Made by a program: the position numbers and the translations under genes. The notes beneath the pieces are model-generated. The model made no database searches, was not told where the DNA came from, and worked only from the letters and a program-made list of their open reading frames with translations. From positions 1 through 64,000 of the forward strand of contig CAYFMI010000008.1 in assembly GCA_964344175.1 (NCBI GenBank): 64,000 nt of DNA, given 5' to 3'. Below, piece after piece: positions 25,820-35,309 of the stretch. Origin of the DNA: NIOZ-UU35 sp964344175. Its GTDB lineage: Bacteria; Chloroflexota; Anaerolineae; Anaerolineales; UBA11858. Each line of letters starts with the position of its first letter. Within the stretch, counting starts at the first letter, position 1.

Positions 25820-28342
25820 ATGTCAAATATTGAACGCTTCACGCAACGCGCTCGGCGCGTGCTTAGTCTGGGGCACGAAGAAGCTGAGCGTATGCGGCAC
25901 AGTCATATAGGAACCGAACATCTCCTCCTGGGTTTAATGAAGGAGGATGGCGGCATTGCCGGGCGCGTTCTGCGCGAACTTGGCCTGGAATACAATCAGA
26001 TTCAGAACATCATCGAGCGCATGGTTGGCCTGGGCGAACTCTCAGCCAACCGCCCAACGCTTTCACCTGGAACCCAAAAAGTACTCGAACTAGCAATGGA
26101 ACAAGCCCGCCGGTTGGGACATCACTATATTGGTGTCGAGCATCTACTCTTGGGCATTGTCGAGTTGGATGAGGGTATTGCCATTGATGCCTTACGCCAG
26201 CTTGGTGTCACGCCCGAACAGATCCGCCGCCAAACGGATCGTATTATCAAAGAAACTAAATCATCTCAGCGGGCAGCACGCCAACAGCGCCGCCAAAAAG
26301 AGAAAGCAACCGAAGGCAGGGGGAAATCGAAATCGAAAACGCCTCTGGTAGATCAACTCGCCACCGACCTGACCACGCTGGCAGATGAGGATAAACTCGA
26401 CCCGGTTATTGGCCGCCAAATGGAAATTGAGCGCGTCGTGCAAATATTGGCGCGCCGCACGAAGAACAATCCCGCCCTGACGGGTGAACCCGGTGTCGGG
26501 AAAACCGCCATTGTTGAGGGACTGGCCCAACGCATCAACGAGGGGGATGTCCCCCTGCCGCTGTTGGGCAAGCGCGTCTTGCAACTAGATGTCGGCTCGC
26601 TGGTTGCCGGTACGATGTACCGAGGACAATTCGAAGACCGCCTTAAGCGCGTGATTCAGGAACTCAAATCTTCAGATGCGATTCTCTTCATCGACGAAGT
26701 TCACATGCTGGTGGGAGCCGGTTCAGCGGGATCGGCGATGGATGCAGCCAATATCTTGAAGCCAGCCCTGTCACGCGGCGAGCTTCAGGTTATCGGCGCG
26801 ACCACCCTCGATGAGTACCGCAAACACATCGAGAGTGATGCTGCCCTCGAGCGGCGCTTCCAACCCATATTGGTAGAAGAACCCTCCGTTGATGAGACCA
26901 TCGCAATCCTGCGCGGCATCCGCCCGGCATACGAAGCACATCACCATCTCAACATCCTCGACGAAGCCCTGGATGCAGCAACGCATCTTTCGGCGCGCTA
27001 TGTCTCCGACCGCTTCCTGCCCGATAAGGCTATTGACCTGATTGATGAAGCTTCCTCGCGAGTGCGCATGTACAAAAGCCCGGCTGCCCAAACCACCAAG
27101 CAACTGATCGGCACGCTGAGAGAAACTCGCCAGCAGCACAAACAGGCTATCGCCGATGAGCGCGAAGAAGAAGCCCAGGTATTTTTGGAAGAACTGGAAA
27201 GACTCGAAAAAGAACTGGATCGATACCGCACGACCTGGGATCGCGAGAACAGCCCCAATGTAACCGTGGATGATATTGCCGAAGTCGTTGCCATGTGGAC
27301 AGGCGTGCCGGTCATGCAAATGGCTCAGGCCGAATCGGAACGCTTGTTACAAATGGAAGAAGAGCTTAGGAATTCAATCATCGGGCAGACCGAAGCCATT
27401 GAGATTATCTCCAAAGCCGTCCGGCGTGGGCGCTCAGGCCTGAAAGATCCCCGTCGTCCAATTGGCTCTTTTGTTTTCCTCGGCCCCACAGGGGTTGGCA
27501 AAACCGAACTGACCAAAACACTGGCGCGTTTCTTGTTTGGCAGTGAAGACGCCCTCATCCAGCTCGATATGTCTGAATTCATGGAGCGCCACTCGGTCAG
27601 CCGTTTGGTTGGCGCACCGCCAGGCTATATCGGCTACGATGAAGCCGGGCAGCTCACCGAGGCCATCCGCCGGCGGCCTTACTCTATCGTCGTGTTTGAC
27701 GAGATCGAAAAGGCCCACCCCGACGCCCACAATATGCTGCTGCAAATTATGGAAGAAGGCCACCTCAGCGACGCCAAAGGCCGCAAAGTCGATTTCCGCA
27801 ACGCCATCATTGTCATGACCTCCAATATCGGCGCCAAAGAAATCAGCCAGGCCACCCTCGGCTTCCAGATTCAGCGCGATGTAGAAATGGAAGAACGCAT
27901 CTCGTACCGTGAAATGCGTAAGGAATTAACCAAAAAACTTAAGCAGCATTTCCGCCCCGAGTTCGTCAACCGCCTCGACAGCGTCATCGTCTTCCGCTCG
28001 CTCAACCGCGAGGATATTCAGCAAATTGTTGTCCTTGAGCTAGATAAGGTCTCTGAGCGGCTGCAGGAACACGAGATCGAACTGAGCATCACGCCCGAAG
28101 CCTCTAAAGTCATCGCCGAACTGGGCTACAACCCCGAGATGGGCGCCCGCCCCCTGCGGCGCGTTATTCAGCAAAAGGTAGAAGATCCACTCTCCGATGC
28201 CCTGCTATCGGGAACTTTCAAAGCCGGCGATACCGTTCTTGTGGATGTTGAAATTCTCGAAGACGAGACCGATATTATTCTGCGCGCCGACCATGGCGAA
28301 TCTACCTCAGAGACCGAGGCCGAAACCCTCGCCGCGGCCTAA
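25820..28342 (+). CDS. clpC: ATP-dependent Clp protease ATPase ClpC
   Basis: 840 aa Hsp100 unfoldase. A double Clp-N repeat (residues ~1-145, RFTQRARRVLSLGHEEAERM) is followed by a first AAA+ domain (GEPGVGKTAIVEG, Walker B ILFIDEVHMLVGAG), a ClpC-type middle domain, a second AAA+ (GPTGVGKTELTKTLA, VVFDEIEKAHPD) and a D2-small domain (GYNPEMGARPLRRVIQ). It feeds substrates to ClpP, which is not in the window. SD is GGAGG. No mcsAB or ctsR genes are adjacent, unlike in Firmicutes. Confidence 0.96.
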   Translation: MSNIERFTQRARRVLSLGHEEAERMRHSHIGTEHLLLGLMKEDGGIAGRVLRELGLEYNQIQNIIERMVGLGELSANRPTLSPGTQKVLELAMEQARRLGHHYIGVEHLLLGIVELDEGIAIDALRQLGVTPEQIRRQTDRIIKETKSSQRAARQQRRQKEKATEGRGKSKSKTPLVDQLATDLTTLADEDKLDPVIGRQMEIERVVQILARRTKNNPALTGEPGVGKTAIVEGLAQRINEGDVPLPLLGKRVLQLDVGSLVAGTMYRGQFEDRLKRVIQELKSSDAILFIDEVHMLVGAGSAGSAMDAANILKPALSRGELQVIGATTLDEYRKHIESDAALERRFQPILVEEPSVDETIAILRGIRPAYEAHHHLNILDEALDAATHLSARYVSDRFLPDKAIDLIDEASSRVRMYKSPAAQTTKQLIGTLRETRQQHKQAIADEREEEAQVFLEELERLEKELDRYRTTWDRENSPNVTVDDIAEVVAMWTGVPVMQMAQAESERLLQMEEELRNSIIGQTEAIEIISKAVRRGRSGLKDPRRPIGSFVFLGPTGVGKTELTKTLARFLFGSEDALIQLDMSEFMERHSVSRLVGAPPGYIGYDEAGQLTEAIRRRPYSIVVFDEIEKAHPDAHNMLLQIMEEGHLSDAKGRKVDFRNAIIVMTSNIGAKEISQATLGFQIQRDVEMEERISYREMRKELTKKLKQHFRPEFVNRLDSVIVFRSLNREDIQQIVVLELDKVSERLQEHEIELSITPEASKVIAELGYNPEMGARPLRRVIQQKVEDPLSDALLSGTFKAGDTVLVDVEILEDETDIILRADHGESTSETEAETLAAA

Positions 28343-28378
28343 CAGCCAGCACACAACTTGGCCACGTAGTACACCCCC

Positions 28379-28418
28379 AGGGCACGGTAACTGCTCACCC
28401 GCAGCGCCGTGCCCTTTC
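28379..28418 (+). terminator. clpC terminator
   Basis: AGGGCACGG / CCGTGCCCT 9-bp perfect stem with a 19-nt loop, then TTTCGTTT. A TATAAT at 28422-28427 directly after it may serve radA. Confidence 0.7.
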
Positions 28419-28483
28419 GTTTATAATAGAATACGGGCGACCGGACTTTCATGTCTACTCAGTGAATATTGGATACGGACGAT

Positions 28484-29893
28484 ATGGCAAAAGCAATCAC
28501 ACAATATGTATGTCAGCAATGCGGGCGCAAATCGGCCCGCCAAATGGGGCGCTGCCCGGGCTGCGACTCGTGGAACAGCATGGTCGAGGAGATCATCGAG
28601 AAAAAGCCTAGTGCAGCCAAACACGCCGTGCGCTCATCCGGCGAACGCTCCACGCCGCGCCGCCTGGTAGAAATCAGCAACGAGGTTGAGGAGCGCATCC
28701 CTGTCCCCATCGAAGAATTTGCCCGTGTATTGGGCGGCGGCATCGTGCCCGGCTCGGTTGTGCTGATCGGCGGCGACCCCGGCATTGGCAAATCGACCCT
28801 GCTTTTACAAACCACGCTGGCCATGGCCGAACGCGGCGCGGTTTTGTACATCTCTGGCGAAGAATCGGAACGACAGATAAAAATGAGGGCCGGAAGGATC
28901 CTTGCCCCCCCCGCAAGCGGAGGGGAGACAGGGGGGGGTGGGGTCTCCGAAGACCTCTATCTGGTCACCGAAACCAACCTGGATGTGATTCTCGAACATA
29001 TCGCAGAGATCAAACCCGAATTGATCGTCGTCGATTCAGTCCAGACTACTTATTTGCCGCAATTGGAATCGGCGGCGGGGTCGGTCTCACAAGTGCGCGA
29101 GACGGCGGCGCGACTGCGCGAATTGGCAAAGACTTCGGGCATTACCGTCTTTCTGATCGGGCACGTTACTAAAGAAGGCACCATTGCCGGGCCGCGCGTG
29201 TTAGAACACATTGTCGACGCGGTGCTATACCTGGAGGGGGATCGCTTTCAAACCTACCGGCTGCTGCGCACGGTCAAGAACCGCTACGGGGCGACCTCGG
29301 AGGTGGGCGTCTTCGAGATGCGCGACCGCGGCCTCGTGGAGATCCGCAATCCTTCCGAGGCCTTCCTGGCAGAACGCATGGTTAATGCCCCCGGCTCGGC
29401 CATCGCTGTGACGATGGAAGGAACCCGCCCGCTGCTGGTAGAAATCCAGGGCCTGACCAGCCCCACCAGTTTTGGCAACCCCCGCCGCACCCCCAACGGC
29501 ATCGACTTCAACCGCCTGCTGTTAACCACCGCTGTGCTGACACGGCGCGTTGGCGTGCGCCTGGCCGAACAAGATGTTTTCGTCAACGTCATTGGCGGAT
29601 TAAAGATCAGCGAGCCGGCAGCCGACTTAGCCGTAGCCGCGGCAATTGCCTCCTCGGTAAAGGATGCCCCCGTGCGCGCCGATACCGTGCTGATCGGCGA
29701 AGTGGGTCTCTCTGGCGAATTGCGCATGGTTGGTCAGATGCCCGCCCGCCTGCGGGAGGCCGAAAAGCTGGGCTTCAAGAACGCCATTGTGCCGCGCCGC
29801 CTGCGCAAGGGGGAACCCTGGCCAAAAGGCATTGAGGTCATTGAAGTGCGCAGTCTCAGAGAGGCGTTGCAAAAAGCCTTGATCGAAGATTGA
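28484..29893 (+). CDS. radA: DNA repair protein RadA
   Basis: 469 aa branch-migration ATPase. N-terminal C4 zinc finger (CQQCGRKSARQMGRCPGC), Walker A GGDPGIGKSTLL, KNRYG motif (RadA-specific) and a Lon-like C-terminal domain (ADLAVAAAIASS). An unusual insert APPASGGETGGGGVS follows MRAGRI, where the family normally continues straight to the EDLYLVTETN strand; it matches a GC-rich repeat read in frame. ATG 28484 is preferred over an in-frame upstream start. Confidence 0.95.
   Translation: MAKAITQYVCQQCGRKSARQMGRCPGCDSWNSMVEEIIEKKPSAAKHAVRSSGERSTPRRLVEISNEVEERIPVPIEEFARVLGGGIVPGSVVLIGGDPGIGKSTLLLQTTLAMAERGAVLYISGEESERQIKMRAGRILAPPASGGETGGGGVSEDLYLVTETNLDVILEHIAEIKPELIVVDSVQTTYLPQLESAAGSVSQVRETAARLRELAKTSGITVFLIGHVTKEGTIAGPRVLEHIVDAVLYLEGDRFQTYRLLRTVKNRYGATSEVGVFEMRDRGLVEIRNPSEAFLAERMVNAPGSAIAVTMEGTRPLLVEIQGLTSPTSFGNPRRTPNGIDFNRLLLTTAVLTRRVGVRLAEQDVFVNVIGGLKISEPAADLAVAAAIASSVKDAPVRADTVLIGEVGLSGELRMVGQMPARLREAEKLGFKNAIVPRRLRKGEPWPKGIEVIEVRSLREALQKALIED
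28905..28943. repeat. palindromic repeat inside radA
   Basis: CCCCCCCGCAAGCGGAGGGG followed by GAGACAGGGGGGGGTGGGG-type sequence. It adds about 15 residues to RadA in frame. Confidence 0.65.
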
Positions 29894-29899
29894 GAGCAG

Positions 29900-29935
29900 C
29901 CCTCCGAATTTTCAGCCGCAAACTCGGAGGGTTTT
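29900..29935 (+). terminator. radA terminator
   Basis: CCCTCCGA / TCGGAGGG 8-bp stem with a 16-nt loop, followed by TTTT. Confidence 0.8.
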
Positions 29936-30005
29936 CCTTTAGGGGGAAACCATGCCACGCAACCCTACTCCCTTAGAACCCAGCAAAAACCAATAAATTC
30001 GCTAT

Positions 30006-30145
30006 CAGGGCTTTCTTAAAGTCGAAACGAAAAGCGCTTTTACCGCTGAGAGCGCAAAGAACGCAGAGAAAAATTTAAAAAACTCAGCGAACCCGGCGTT
30101 CTCTGCGGTAAATTTCTGGTATAGCACAAATTTAAGAAAGCCGTG
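30006..30145. mobile_element. MITE family 2 (9-bp target duplication)
   Basis: 140-bp element with 15-bp terminal inverted repeats (CAGGGCTTTCTTAAA and its complement with one mismatch). It is flanked by perfect 9-bp direct repeats ATTCGCTAT (29997-30005, 30146-30154). The interior has a second inverted repeat TTTACCGC..GAGA / GTTCTCTGCGGTAAA. No coding capacity. The right duplication abuts the -35 of the gntR promoter. Confidence 0.85.
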
Positions 30146-30153
30146 ATTCGCTA

Positions 30154-30204
30154 TTGACAAGGCTATTTTTCTCTGTATACTAAGATTAGACGTTGGACGT
30201 CCAA
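30154..30204 (+). promoter_or_regulatory. promoter and operator of gntR-sugar ABC operon
   Basis: TTGACA (30154-30159), 16-nt spacer, TATACT (30176-30181). The perfect palindrome TTGGACGTCCAA (30193-30204) lies just past the expected start site. It is a likely GntR/HutC-type operator used for autoregulation. Confidence 0.75.
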
Positions 30205-30240
30205 TCTTTCAACCTACTATCTACCGACCAGACCACAGCC

Positions 30241-30972
30241 ATGCCCATCAACACCAGTACCCGCCTACAACAAGTCAAAGCCTATTTGCTGAACTATATC
30301 ACCCAGAATCAGCTTAAGCGCAACGACCAACTACCATCGGAAGCTGCCATTGCCAAGACACTGGGAGTCAGCCGCAATACGCTGCGAGAAGCTTACATTT
30401 CTCTGGAGAATGAAGGTGTCATTGTGCGGCGGCATGGCATTGGCACTTTCGTGGCAAATTCACCGGTGATTCGCGATTCGCTGAATGAGTTTTCGCCCTT
30501 TGCACAAATCATCCAGGATGTTGGCTACACCCCCAATTTTAGGACCCTGTCCATGGAATTTGAGCACGCTCCGCCGGATGTCTACGAGGCCTTTTCTTCT
30601 CCCCCGGATGAAAAAATTCGCTGCATCAAGCGCATCGTCTTTGCCGATCAAACGCCGGTTATTTATGTGGATGATTATATGGCGCCGATTATCGAAACCG
30701 CCGATCTGGATTGGGGCATCTTTGATGGCAACACGGTCCAATTTTTAGCGAGATCACTCGCTACCCCCCTCCACCAGATCCAGTCTCGCATTCGTGCCGC
30801 TGCTCTCACTTCTGAAATCTCACAATATCTCCAATTGGCAGAAGGAACCCCCATCCTCAGTGTCCGGTCAACCATCTTCACCGTGGATAACCAACCCATC
30901 AATTACAGCAAGATCTGCTTCAATTCAGATATTGTGGAATTAAACATCGTGCGGATGATCCGCACGAAATAA
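30241..30972 (+). CDS. GntR/HutC-family regulator with UTRA domain
   Basis: 243 aa. N-terminal winged helix (LPSEAAIAKTLGVSRNTLREAYISLENEGVI, RRHGIGTFVA) and C-terminal UTRA effector domain (CIKRIVFADQTPVIYVDDYM...). The UTRA ligand is usually a sugar or amino-sugar. ATG 30241 is preferred because the upstream TTG start would lie inside the operator palindrome. It is the first gene of the sugar-importer operon (32 nt to the binding protein). Confidence 0.92.
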   Translation: MPINTSTRLQQVKAYLLNYITQNQLKRNDQLPSEAAIAKTLGVSRNTLREAYISLENEGVIVRRHGIGTFVANSPVIRDSLNEFSPFAQIIQDVGYTPNFRTLSMEFEHAPPDVYEAFSSPPDEKIRCIKRIVFADQTPVIYVDDYMAPIIETADLDWGIFDGNTVQFLARSLATPLHQIQSRIRAAALTSEISQYLQLAEGTPILSVRSTIFTVDNQPINYSKICFNSDIVELNIVRMIRTK

Positions 30973-31004
30973 TATATTTCTCGAACGGAGAAAGGAGAAA
31001 GATC

Positions 31005-32402
31005 ATGCGTAACAAAAATAAGTATTTACTCGTCTTGGTAGTCTTGCTCGTTGGCATGTTGGCGGCCTGCTCCCCGGCTGCCCCTGCCGAACCGGTAGAA
31101 GAGGCGGCCCCCGCTGAAGATGCCGCTCCCGCGGAAGAAGAAGCCGCCCCCGCCGAGGAGGAAGCTGCTCCTGCCGAAGAAGCCGCAATGGAACCGGTCA
31201 CCTTCCAGGTGTTCTACCCGGTCGCCGTTGACGCGCCCATTGCCGCCATCCTCGAAGGCTACATCGAGGACTTCCAGGCCGAGTATCCACACATCACCGT
31301 TGAGCCGGTCTTCTCCGGCGGCTATGGCGACGTGCAAACCGCCATCCAGACCACCATTGACGGCGGCGGTGAACCGCCCGCATTGGCCGTGATGCTGGCA
31401 ACTGCCCTCTACGACCTGATCAATGCCGACTATATCGCCCCGCTAGATGGTTACGTGGCCGGTATGGAAGACGGCGATGCCTACGTGACCGACTTCTTGC
31501 CCGCCTTCCTGGCAAACTCATACTACGATGACCAGCTTTGGAGCATCCCCTTCCAGCGCAGTGCCGTAGTGATGTACTACAACGCCGATATGTTCGCTGC
31601 TGCCGGACTGGAGCCGCCCACAAGTTGGCAGGGTTGGGCCGAAGCCGCCCAGGAACTCACCACCACAGAGGGTGATACCACCAATTGGGGCATACAATAC
31701 CCCTCTGGTTGGCCGTACTGGCTCTTCCAACCGTTGGCCATCGGCAACGGGCAAAATATTCTCGATGGCGACTGCACCGTAGTCTTCGATGACCCCGCAG
31801 TGATTGAGGCTGTCCAATTCTATATTGACCTCTCCGCGGAATATGGCGCTATGCCCGCCGGTGTCCAGTCTGTTTGGCCTACCGCGACAACCGATTTTGC
31901 CAGCGGCACAACCGCGATGATTGTCCACTCATCCGGCTCGTTGAGCGGCATCATTGAACAGGCAGAATTTGAAGTCGGCGTGATGTCTATTCCCGGCAAA
32001 GAAGATGGCGCCTACGCCAGTGTTCCCGGCGGCGGAAACTTCTACATCCTCAAAGGCGCTCCTGAAGCGCAACAAGAAGCCGCCTGGAAGTTTGTCGAGT
32101 TCATCACCCGCCCCGAATACGTTGCCGACTACAGCATCAACACTGGCTATATCGCCAACCGCGCCAGCGCCTTCGAAACCGAAGCTCTGCAAGCCTATGT
32201 TGCCGAAGTTCCCCAAGCTCTGGCAGCACGCGACGTACTAGATTTTGCCGGCGCCGAACTCTCCATCCAGAATCTTGGTCAGGTACGCAACATCTTCCAT
32301 GACTACCTGCAAAGAGCCTATAACGGCGAAATGGGGGCCGCCGAAGCTATGGCAGCCGCCCAGGCCGAAGCCGAAGCTGCTATGGCAGATTTCTGCCCCT
32401 AA
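31005..32402 (+). CDS. sugar ABC transporter substrate-binding lipoprotein
   Basis: 465 aa, family 1 extracellular solute-binding protein. Lipobox GMLAAC, then an acidic AAPAEE-repeat linker (~residues 25-62), then the periplasmic-binding fold (VTFQVFYPVAVDAPIAAIL, AVVMYYNADMFAAAGLEPP, TTAMIVHSSGSLSGI). Likely ligand is a glycerol-phosphate-like or oligosaccharide compound (UgpB-like). SD GGAGAAAG. It is separated from the permeases by an inverted repeat and a terminator, which suggests much higher expression of this subunit. Confidence 0.92.
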   Translation: MRNKNKYLLVLVVLLVGMLAACSPAAPAEPVEEAAPAEDAAPAEEEAAPAEEEAAPAEEAAMEPVTFQVFYPVAVDAPIAAILEGYIEDFQAEYPHITVEPVFSGGYGDVQTAIQTTIDGGGEPPALAVMLATALYDLINADYIAPLDGYVAGMEDGDAYVTDFLPAFLANSYYDDQLWSIPFQRSAVVMYYNADMFAAAGLEPPTSWQGWAEAAQELTTTEGDTTNWGIQYPSGWPYWLFQPLAIGNGQNILDGDCTVVFDDPAVIEAVQFYIDLSAEYGAMPAGVQSVWPTATTDFASGTTAMIVHSSGSLSGIIEQAEFEVGVMSIPGKEDGAYASVPGGGNFYILKGAPEAQQEAAWKFVEFITRPEYVADYSINTGYIANRASAFETEALQAYVAEVPQALAARDVLDFAGAELSIQNLGQVRNIFHDYLQRAYNGEMGAAEAMAAAQAEAEAAMADFCP

Positions 32403-32416
32403 AAAATTATCTAAAA

Positions 32417-32513
32417 AGACCCCAGGGATTTCTAGAAGCACTCTTTGCTGCCAAGACAACAAGTCGCGAAATCACTTTTTAAAACCGCATTATGGTTAAA
32501 ATCCCTGGGGTCT
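32417..32513. repeat. 15-bp inverted repeat after binding-protein gene
   Basis: Perfect arms AGACCCCAGGGATTT (32417-32431) and AAATCCCTGGGGTCT (32499-32513), 67 nt apart. It may stabilise the 3' end of the upstream mRNA or be a small repeat element. Confidence 0.75.
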
Positions 32514-32528
32514 GAAATGGTCTATAAT

Positions 32529-32564
32529 GGGGTGACCGGTGAATACATGGTCACCCCGTTTTTT
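32529..32564 (+). terminator. intra-operon terminator/attenuator
   Basis: GGGGTGACC / GGTCACCCC perfect 9-bp stem, 11-nt loop, then GTTTTTTG. It lies 15 nt before the permease start codon. A TATAAT (32523-32528) abuts its 5' side. Confidence 0.85.
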
Positions 32565-32578
32565 GTTAGGAGTTTATC

Positions 32579-33472
32579 TTGAGTTCACAAGCCGTCCGTA
32601 AACAACTCAAGCCTTTACCTTATGTGCTGATTCTGCCAACGGCTGTGTTTGTGGCCTTGTTCACGGCCTGGCCGGTGCTGCTCTCTATCTATCAGAGCTT
32701 CTTCCGCCAGCGCATGAATATCACCAAATTCCGTGAGCCAACCTTCATTGGGCTGGGCAATTATATTGATCTGTTCAGCGATCCCTACTTTATTCAGATC
32801 ATCAAGAACACGCTCAACTATATTCTTGGCACGGTTCCAGTCAGCATTGTGCTGGGATTTCTGTTCGCCCTGCTGGTTAACCGCAAAGTGCGCGGGATCG
32901 GCTTTTTCCGGCTGGCCTTCTTCCACCCAATGGTGCTGCCTATGGTCAGCGCGGCGACCATCTGGCTGTTTTTCTTCACCCCCGATTATGGCCTGTTCAA
33001 CACCGGCCTGCGTATACTGGGTTACAACGGCCCGGAGAATTGGACTGGAAATCCCGGACTGGCCTTATTATCGGTGATAATTGTGGCGATATGGAAAAAT
33101 TCCGGCTATTACATGATCTTCTATCTGGCCGGTCTGCAAAATCTGCCGGGGGACGTTTACGAAGCCGCTGCCCTGGATGGCGCCAACGGCTGGCAAACCC
33201 TCTGGAAGATCACCTTCCCCCTGTTGCACCGCACCACGCTCTTCATCACCATTGTGGCCTTTATTGATGCCTTCCGCACGGTGGATCATATTTTCGTGCT
33301 GACAACCGGCGGCCCCAGCCGGGCCAGCACAGTGCTGCTCTTCGAACTCTGGCAGCAACGTTTCGAATATCAAGACATTGGCACATCGGCAGCCATCACG
33401 GTGATTTTTGTGGTCGTGCTTCTGGCCTTTACCATTACCAATTTCATCATATCCGAGCGCAAGGAGGCCTGA
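32579..33472 (+). CDS. sugar ABC permease (UgpA/MalF type)
   Basis: 297 aa, six TM helices with the binding-protein-dependent EAA motif (YEAAALDGANGWQTLWKITFPLL). TTG start at 32579, with AGGAG 7 nt upstream. It pairs with the next permease to form the channel. No ATPase gene lies in the operon, so a shared MsmK-like ATPase elsewhere is expected. Confidence 0.93.
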   Translation: MSSQAVRKQLKPLPYVLILPTAVFVALFTAWPVLLSIYQSFFRQRMNITKFREPTFIGLGNYIDLFSDPYFIQIIKNTLNYILGTVPVSIVLGFLFALLVNRKVRGIGFFRLAFFHPMVLPMVSAATIWLFFFTPDYGLFNTGLRILGYNGPENWTGNPGLALLSVIIVAIWKNSGYYMIFYLAGLQNLPGDVYEAAALDGANGWQTLWKITFPLLHRTTLFITIVAFIDAFRTVDHIFVLTTGGPSRASTVLLFELWQQRFEYQDIGTSAAITVIFVVVLLAFTITNFIISERKEA

Positions 33473-33473
33473 G

Positions 33474-34328
33474 ATGAACGCTGCCAACCGATCTCCCCGC
33501 GCAATACTGAAAAAATTTGGGCATTTGCTTACAAATTTACTGGCAACATTTCTGGCCATTTTATGGGCTGTGCCGGTCATCTGGGCGCTGGTGGCATCCT
33601 TCCGCCCGGCCAACGATGCCATGAGCCGCGGCGATGTCTGGTTCAGCGCCAGTATCACCGTCGAAAATTACCTGCGCGCCTGGTCATTAGCCCCCTTCGG
33701 ACAATACTACATCAATACCATCGTGGTGGTACTCATCATCCTGGCGGTGCAACTGGTCACCATTGTGCTGGCCGGATTTGCCTTTGCCAATTACGAGTTT
33801 TTCGGCAAAAAATGGGTTTTCTTCTTCGTCCTGCTGCAAATGATGATCCCCACCTCGGCGCTGCTGGCCCCCAATTTTGCCACCATCCGCTGGATGGGCT
33901 TATTCGACACCCGCCTGGCGATTGCGATCCCTTACTTCGGATCCGCCTTTGGCACCTTCCTGATGCGGCAGGCCTTTTTAGAAGTGCCGCGCGATCTGGT
34001 GGATGCGGGCGTCATTGACGGGTGTTCGTGGTGGCAGCTGATCCTAAACGTGTACCTGCCCCCGGCGGTTCCCTCATTGGTGGCCTTCGGCCTGTCCTCG
34101 GCCACCTGGCACTGGAACGAATTCATCTGGCCGCTGGTGATCACCAACAGCGACAAAAGCCGCCCGCTGACTGCCGGGCTGGTGCGCTTCACCCAACTCG
34201 GTGAAATTGGGGCACAATGGTCGCTGCTCAGTGCCGCCACGTTGATGGTCATTGCCCCACTCTTTATCACCTTCCTTATTTTCCAACGGCGTTTCATTCA
34301 GAGTTTCTTGCATTCGGGGTTAAAATAG
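33474..34328 (+). CDS. sugar ABC permease (UgpE/MalG type)
   Basis: 284 aa, six TM helices. EAA loop LVDAGVIDGCSWWQLILNVYLPP and FIWPLVITNSDKSRPLTAGL are typical of carbohydrate importers. ATG 33474 has AAGGAGG 7 nt upstream and lies one base after the stop of the partner permease. Last gene of the operon. Confidence 0.93.
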   Translation: MNAANRSPRAILKKFGHLLTNLLATFLAILWAVPVIWALVASFRPANDAMSRGDVWFSASITVENYLRAWSLAPFGQYYINTIVVVLIILAVQLVTIVLAGFAFANYEFFGKKWVFFFVLLQMMIPTSALLAPNFATIRWMGLFDTRLAIAIPYFGSAFGTFLMRQAFLEVPRDLVDAGVIDGCSWWQLILNVYLPPAVPSLVAFGLSSATWHWNEFIWPLVITNSDKSRPLTAGLVRFTQLGEIGAQWSLLSAATLMVIAPLFITFLIFQRRFIQSFLHSGLK

Positions 34329-34402
34329 GAAAAAGGTCATTAGGCGCTTAGGTCATTAGGGATCAGCCCCCTGATTACCAAAACCCCAAGCACCCCATCT
34401 CG

Positions 34403-35287
34403 ATGATAAAAGAAATTCACGCCAAAACGATTCTCAATCACGTCAAGCAGCCCGATGACTGGTTTGGCCTGAAGTACAACATGAACCTGTACCGCGGCTG
34501 CCAGCACCAGTGCATTTATTGCGATTCGCGTTCAGCCTGCTACCAGATCGAGAATTTTGCCGATATTCACGTTAAGGTCAACGCCATTGACCTGCTCGCC
34601 GATGCCCTGCCCCGCAAACGCGTGCGCGGCACCATTGGCTTTGGCTCGATGAATGACCCCTATATGCCCATCGAACGCAAATATCAGCTCTGCCGCCGGG
34701 CGCTGGAAGTGATCGCCGAGAATCGCTTCCCGGTGCATATCATCACCAAATCAGATCTGGCATTGCGCGACCTGGAGTTGCTGCAACAAATCAACGCCGA
34801 CACCTACGCGGCAGTCAGCTTCACCATCACCACTGCTGATGACGAACTCGCCCGAAAGATCGAACCCGGCGCGCCGCTCTCCTCGGCGCGCTTCGCGGCC
34901 ATGAAAACCTTCTCGGATGCCGGAATCCACACCGGGGTGATGATGATGCCTGTTCTGCCCTTCATCGCCGACACCCTTGAGAATGTTGACGCCCTGCTCA
35001 AGCTGGCCCACGCCGCAGGGGCAGACTACATCTTGCCCTGGTTTGGCCTGACTTTGCGGGAAGGCTCCCGCGAATATTTCTACGCCAAACTCGACCGGCT
35101 TTTCCCAGGCATCCAACAACAATATGCGCGCCAATTTGGGCTGCGCTACGAATGCAATTCACCCGACGCCAAAACCCTTTATGCCCGCTTTACCGAACTG
35201 CGCAAAAAATACGGCATCACCGACCGCATGACGGTGTTCACACCGGAGAAGGTGGTTAAAAAAACCGCTCAACTGCGCCTGCTCTAA
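34403..35287 (+). CDS. radical SAM protein (SPL/Rv2578c-like)
   Basis: 294 aa. The CX3CX2C cluster motif is in RGCQHQCIYCDSRS (residues ~31-44), followed by GFGSMNDPYMPIE and a TIM-barrel pattern. It resembles the spore-photoproduct-lyase-like radical SAM group found in non-sporulating bacteria, whose substrate is unknown. ATG at 34403 has no strong SD. It is followed 22 nt later by a dus gene, so possible cotranscription. Confidence 0.88.
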   Translation: MIKEIHAKTILNHVKQPDDWFGLKYNMNLYRGCQHQCIYCDSRSACYQIENFADIHVKVNAIDLLADALPRKRVRGTIGFGSMNDPYMPIERKYQLCRRALEVIAENRFPVHIITKSDLALRDLELLQQINADTYAAVSFTITTADDELARKIEPGAPLSSARFAAMKTFSDAGIHTGVMMMPVLPFIADTLENVDALLKLAHAAGADYILPWFGLTLREGSREYFYAKLDRLFPGIQQQYARQFGLRYECNSPDAKTLYARFTELRKKYGITDRMTVFTPEKVVKKTAQLRLL

Positions 35288-35309
35288 CCTTCAAACAGCA
35301 ACCCGAAAC

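Noticed and set aside
25483..25842. 119-codon minus-strand ORF before clpC
   Set aside because: Runs into the clpC start, has no motif or SD, and overlaps a repeat.
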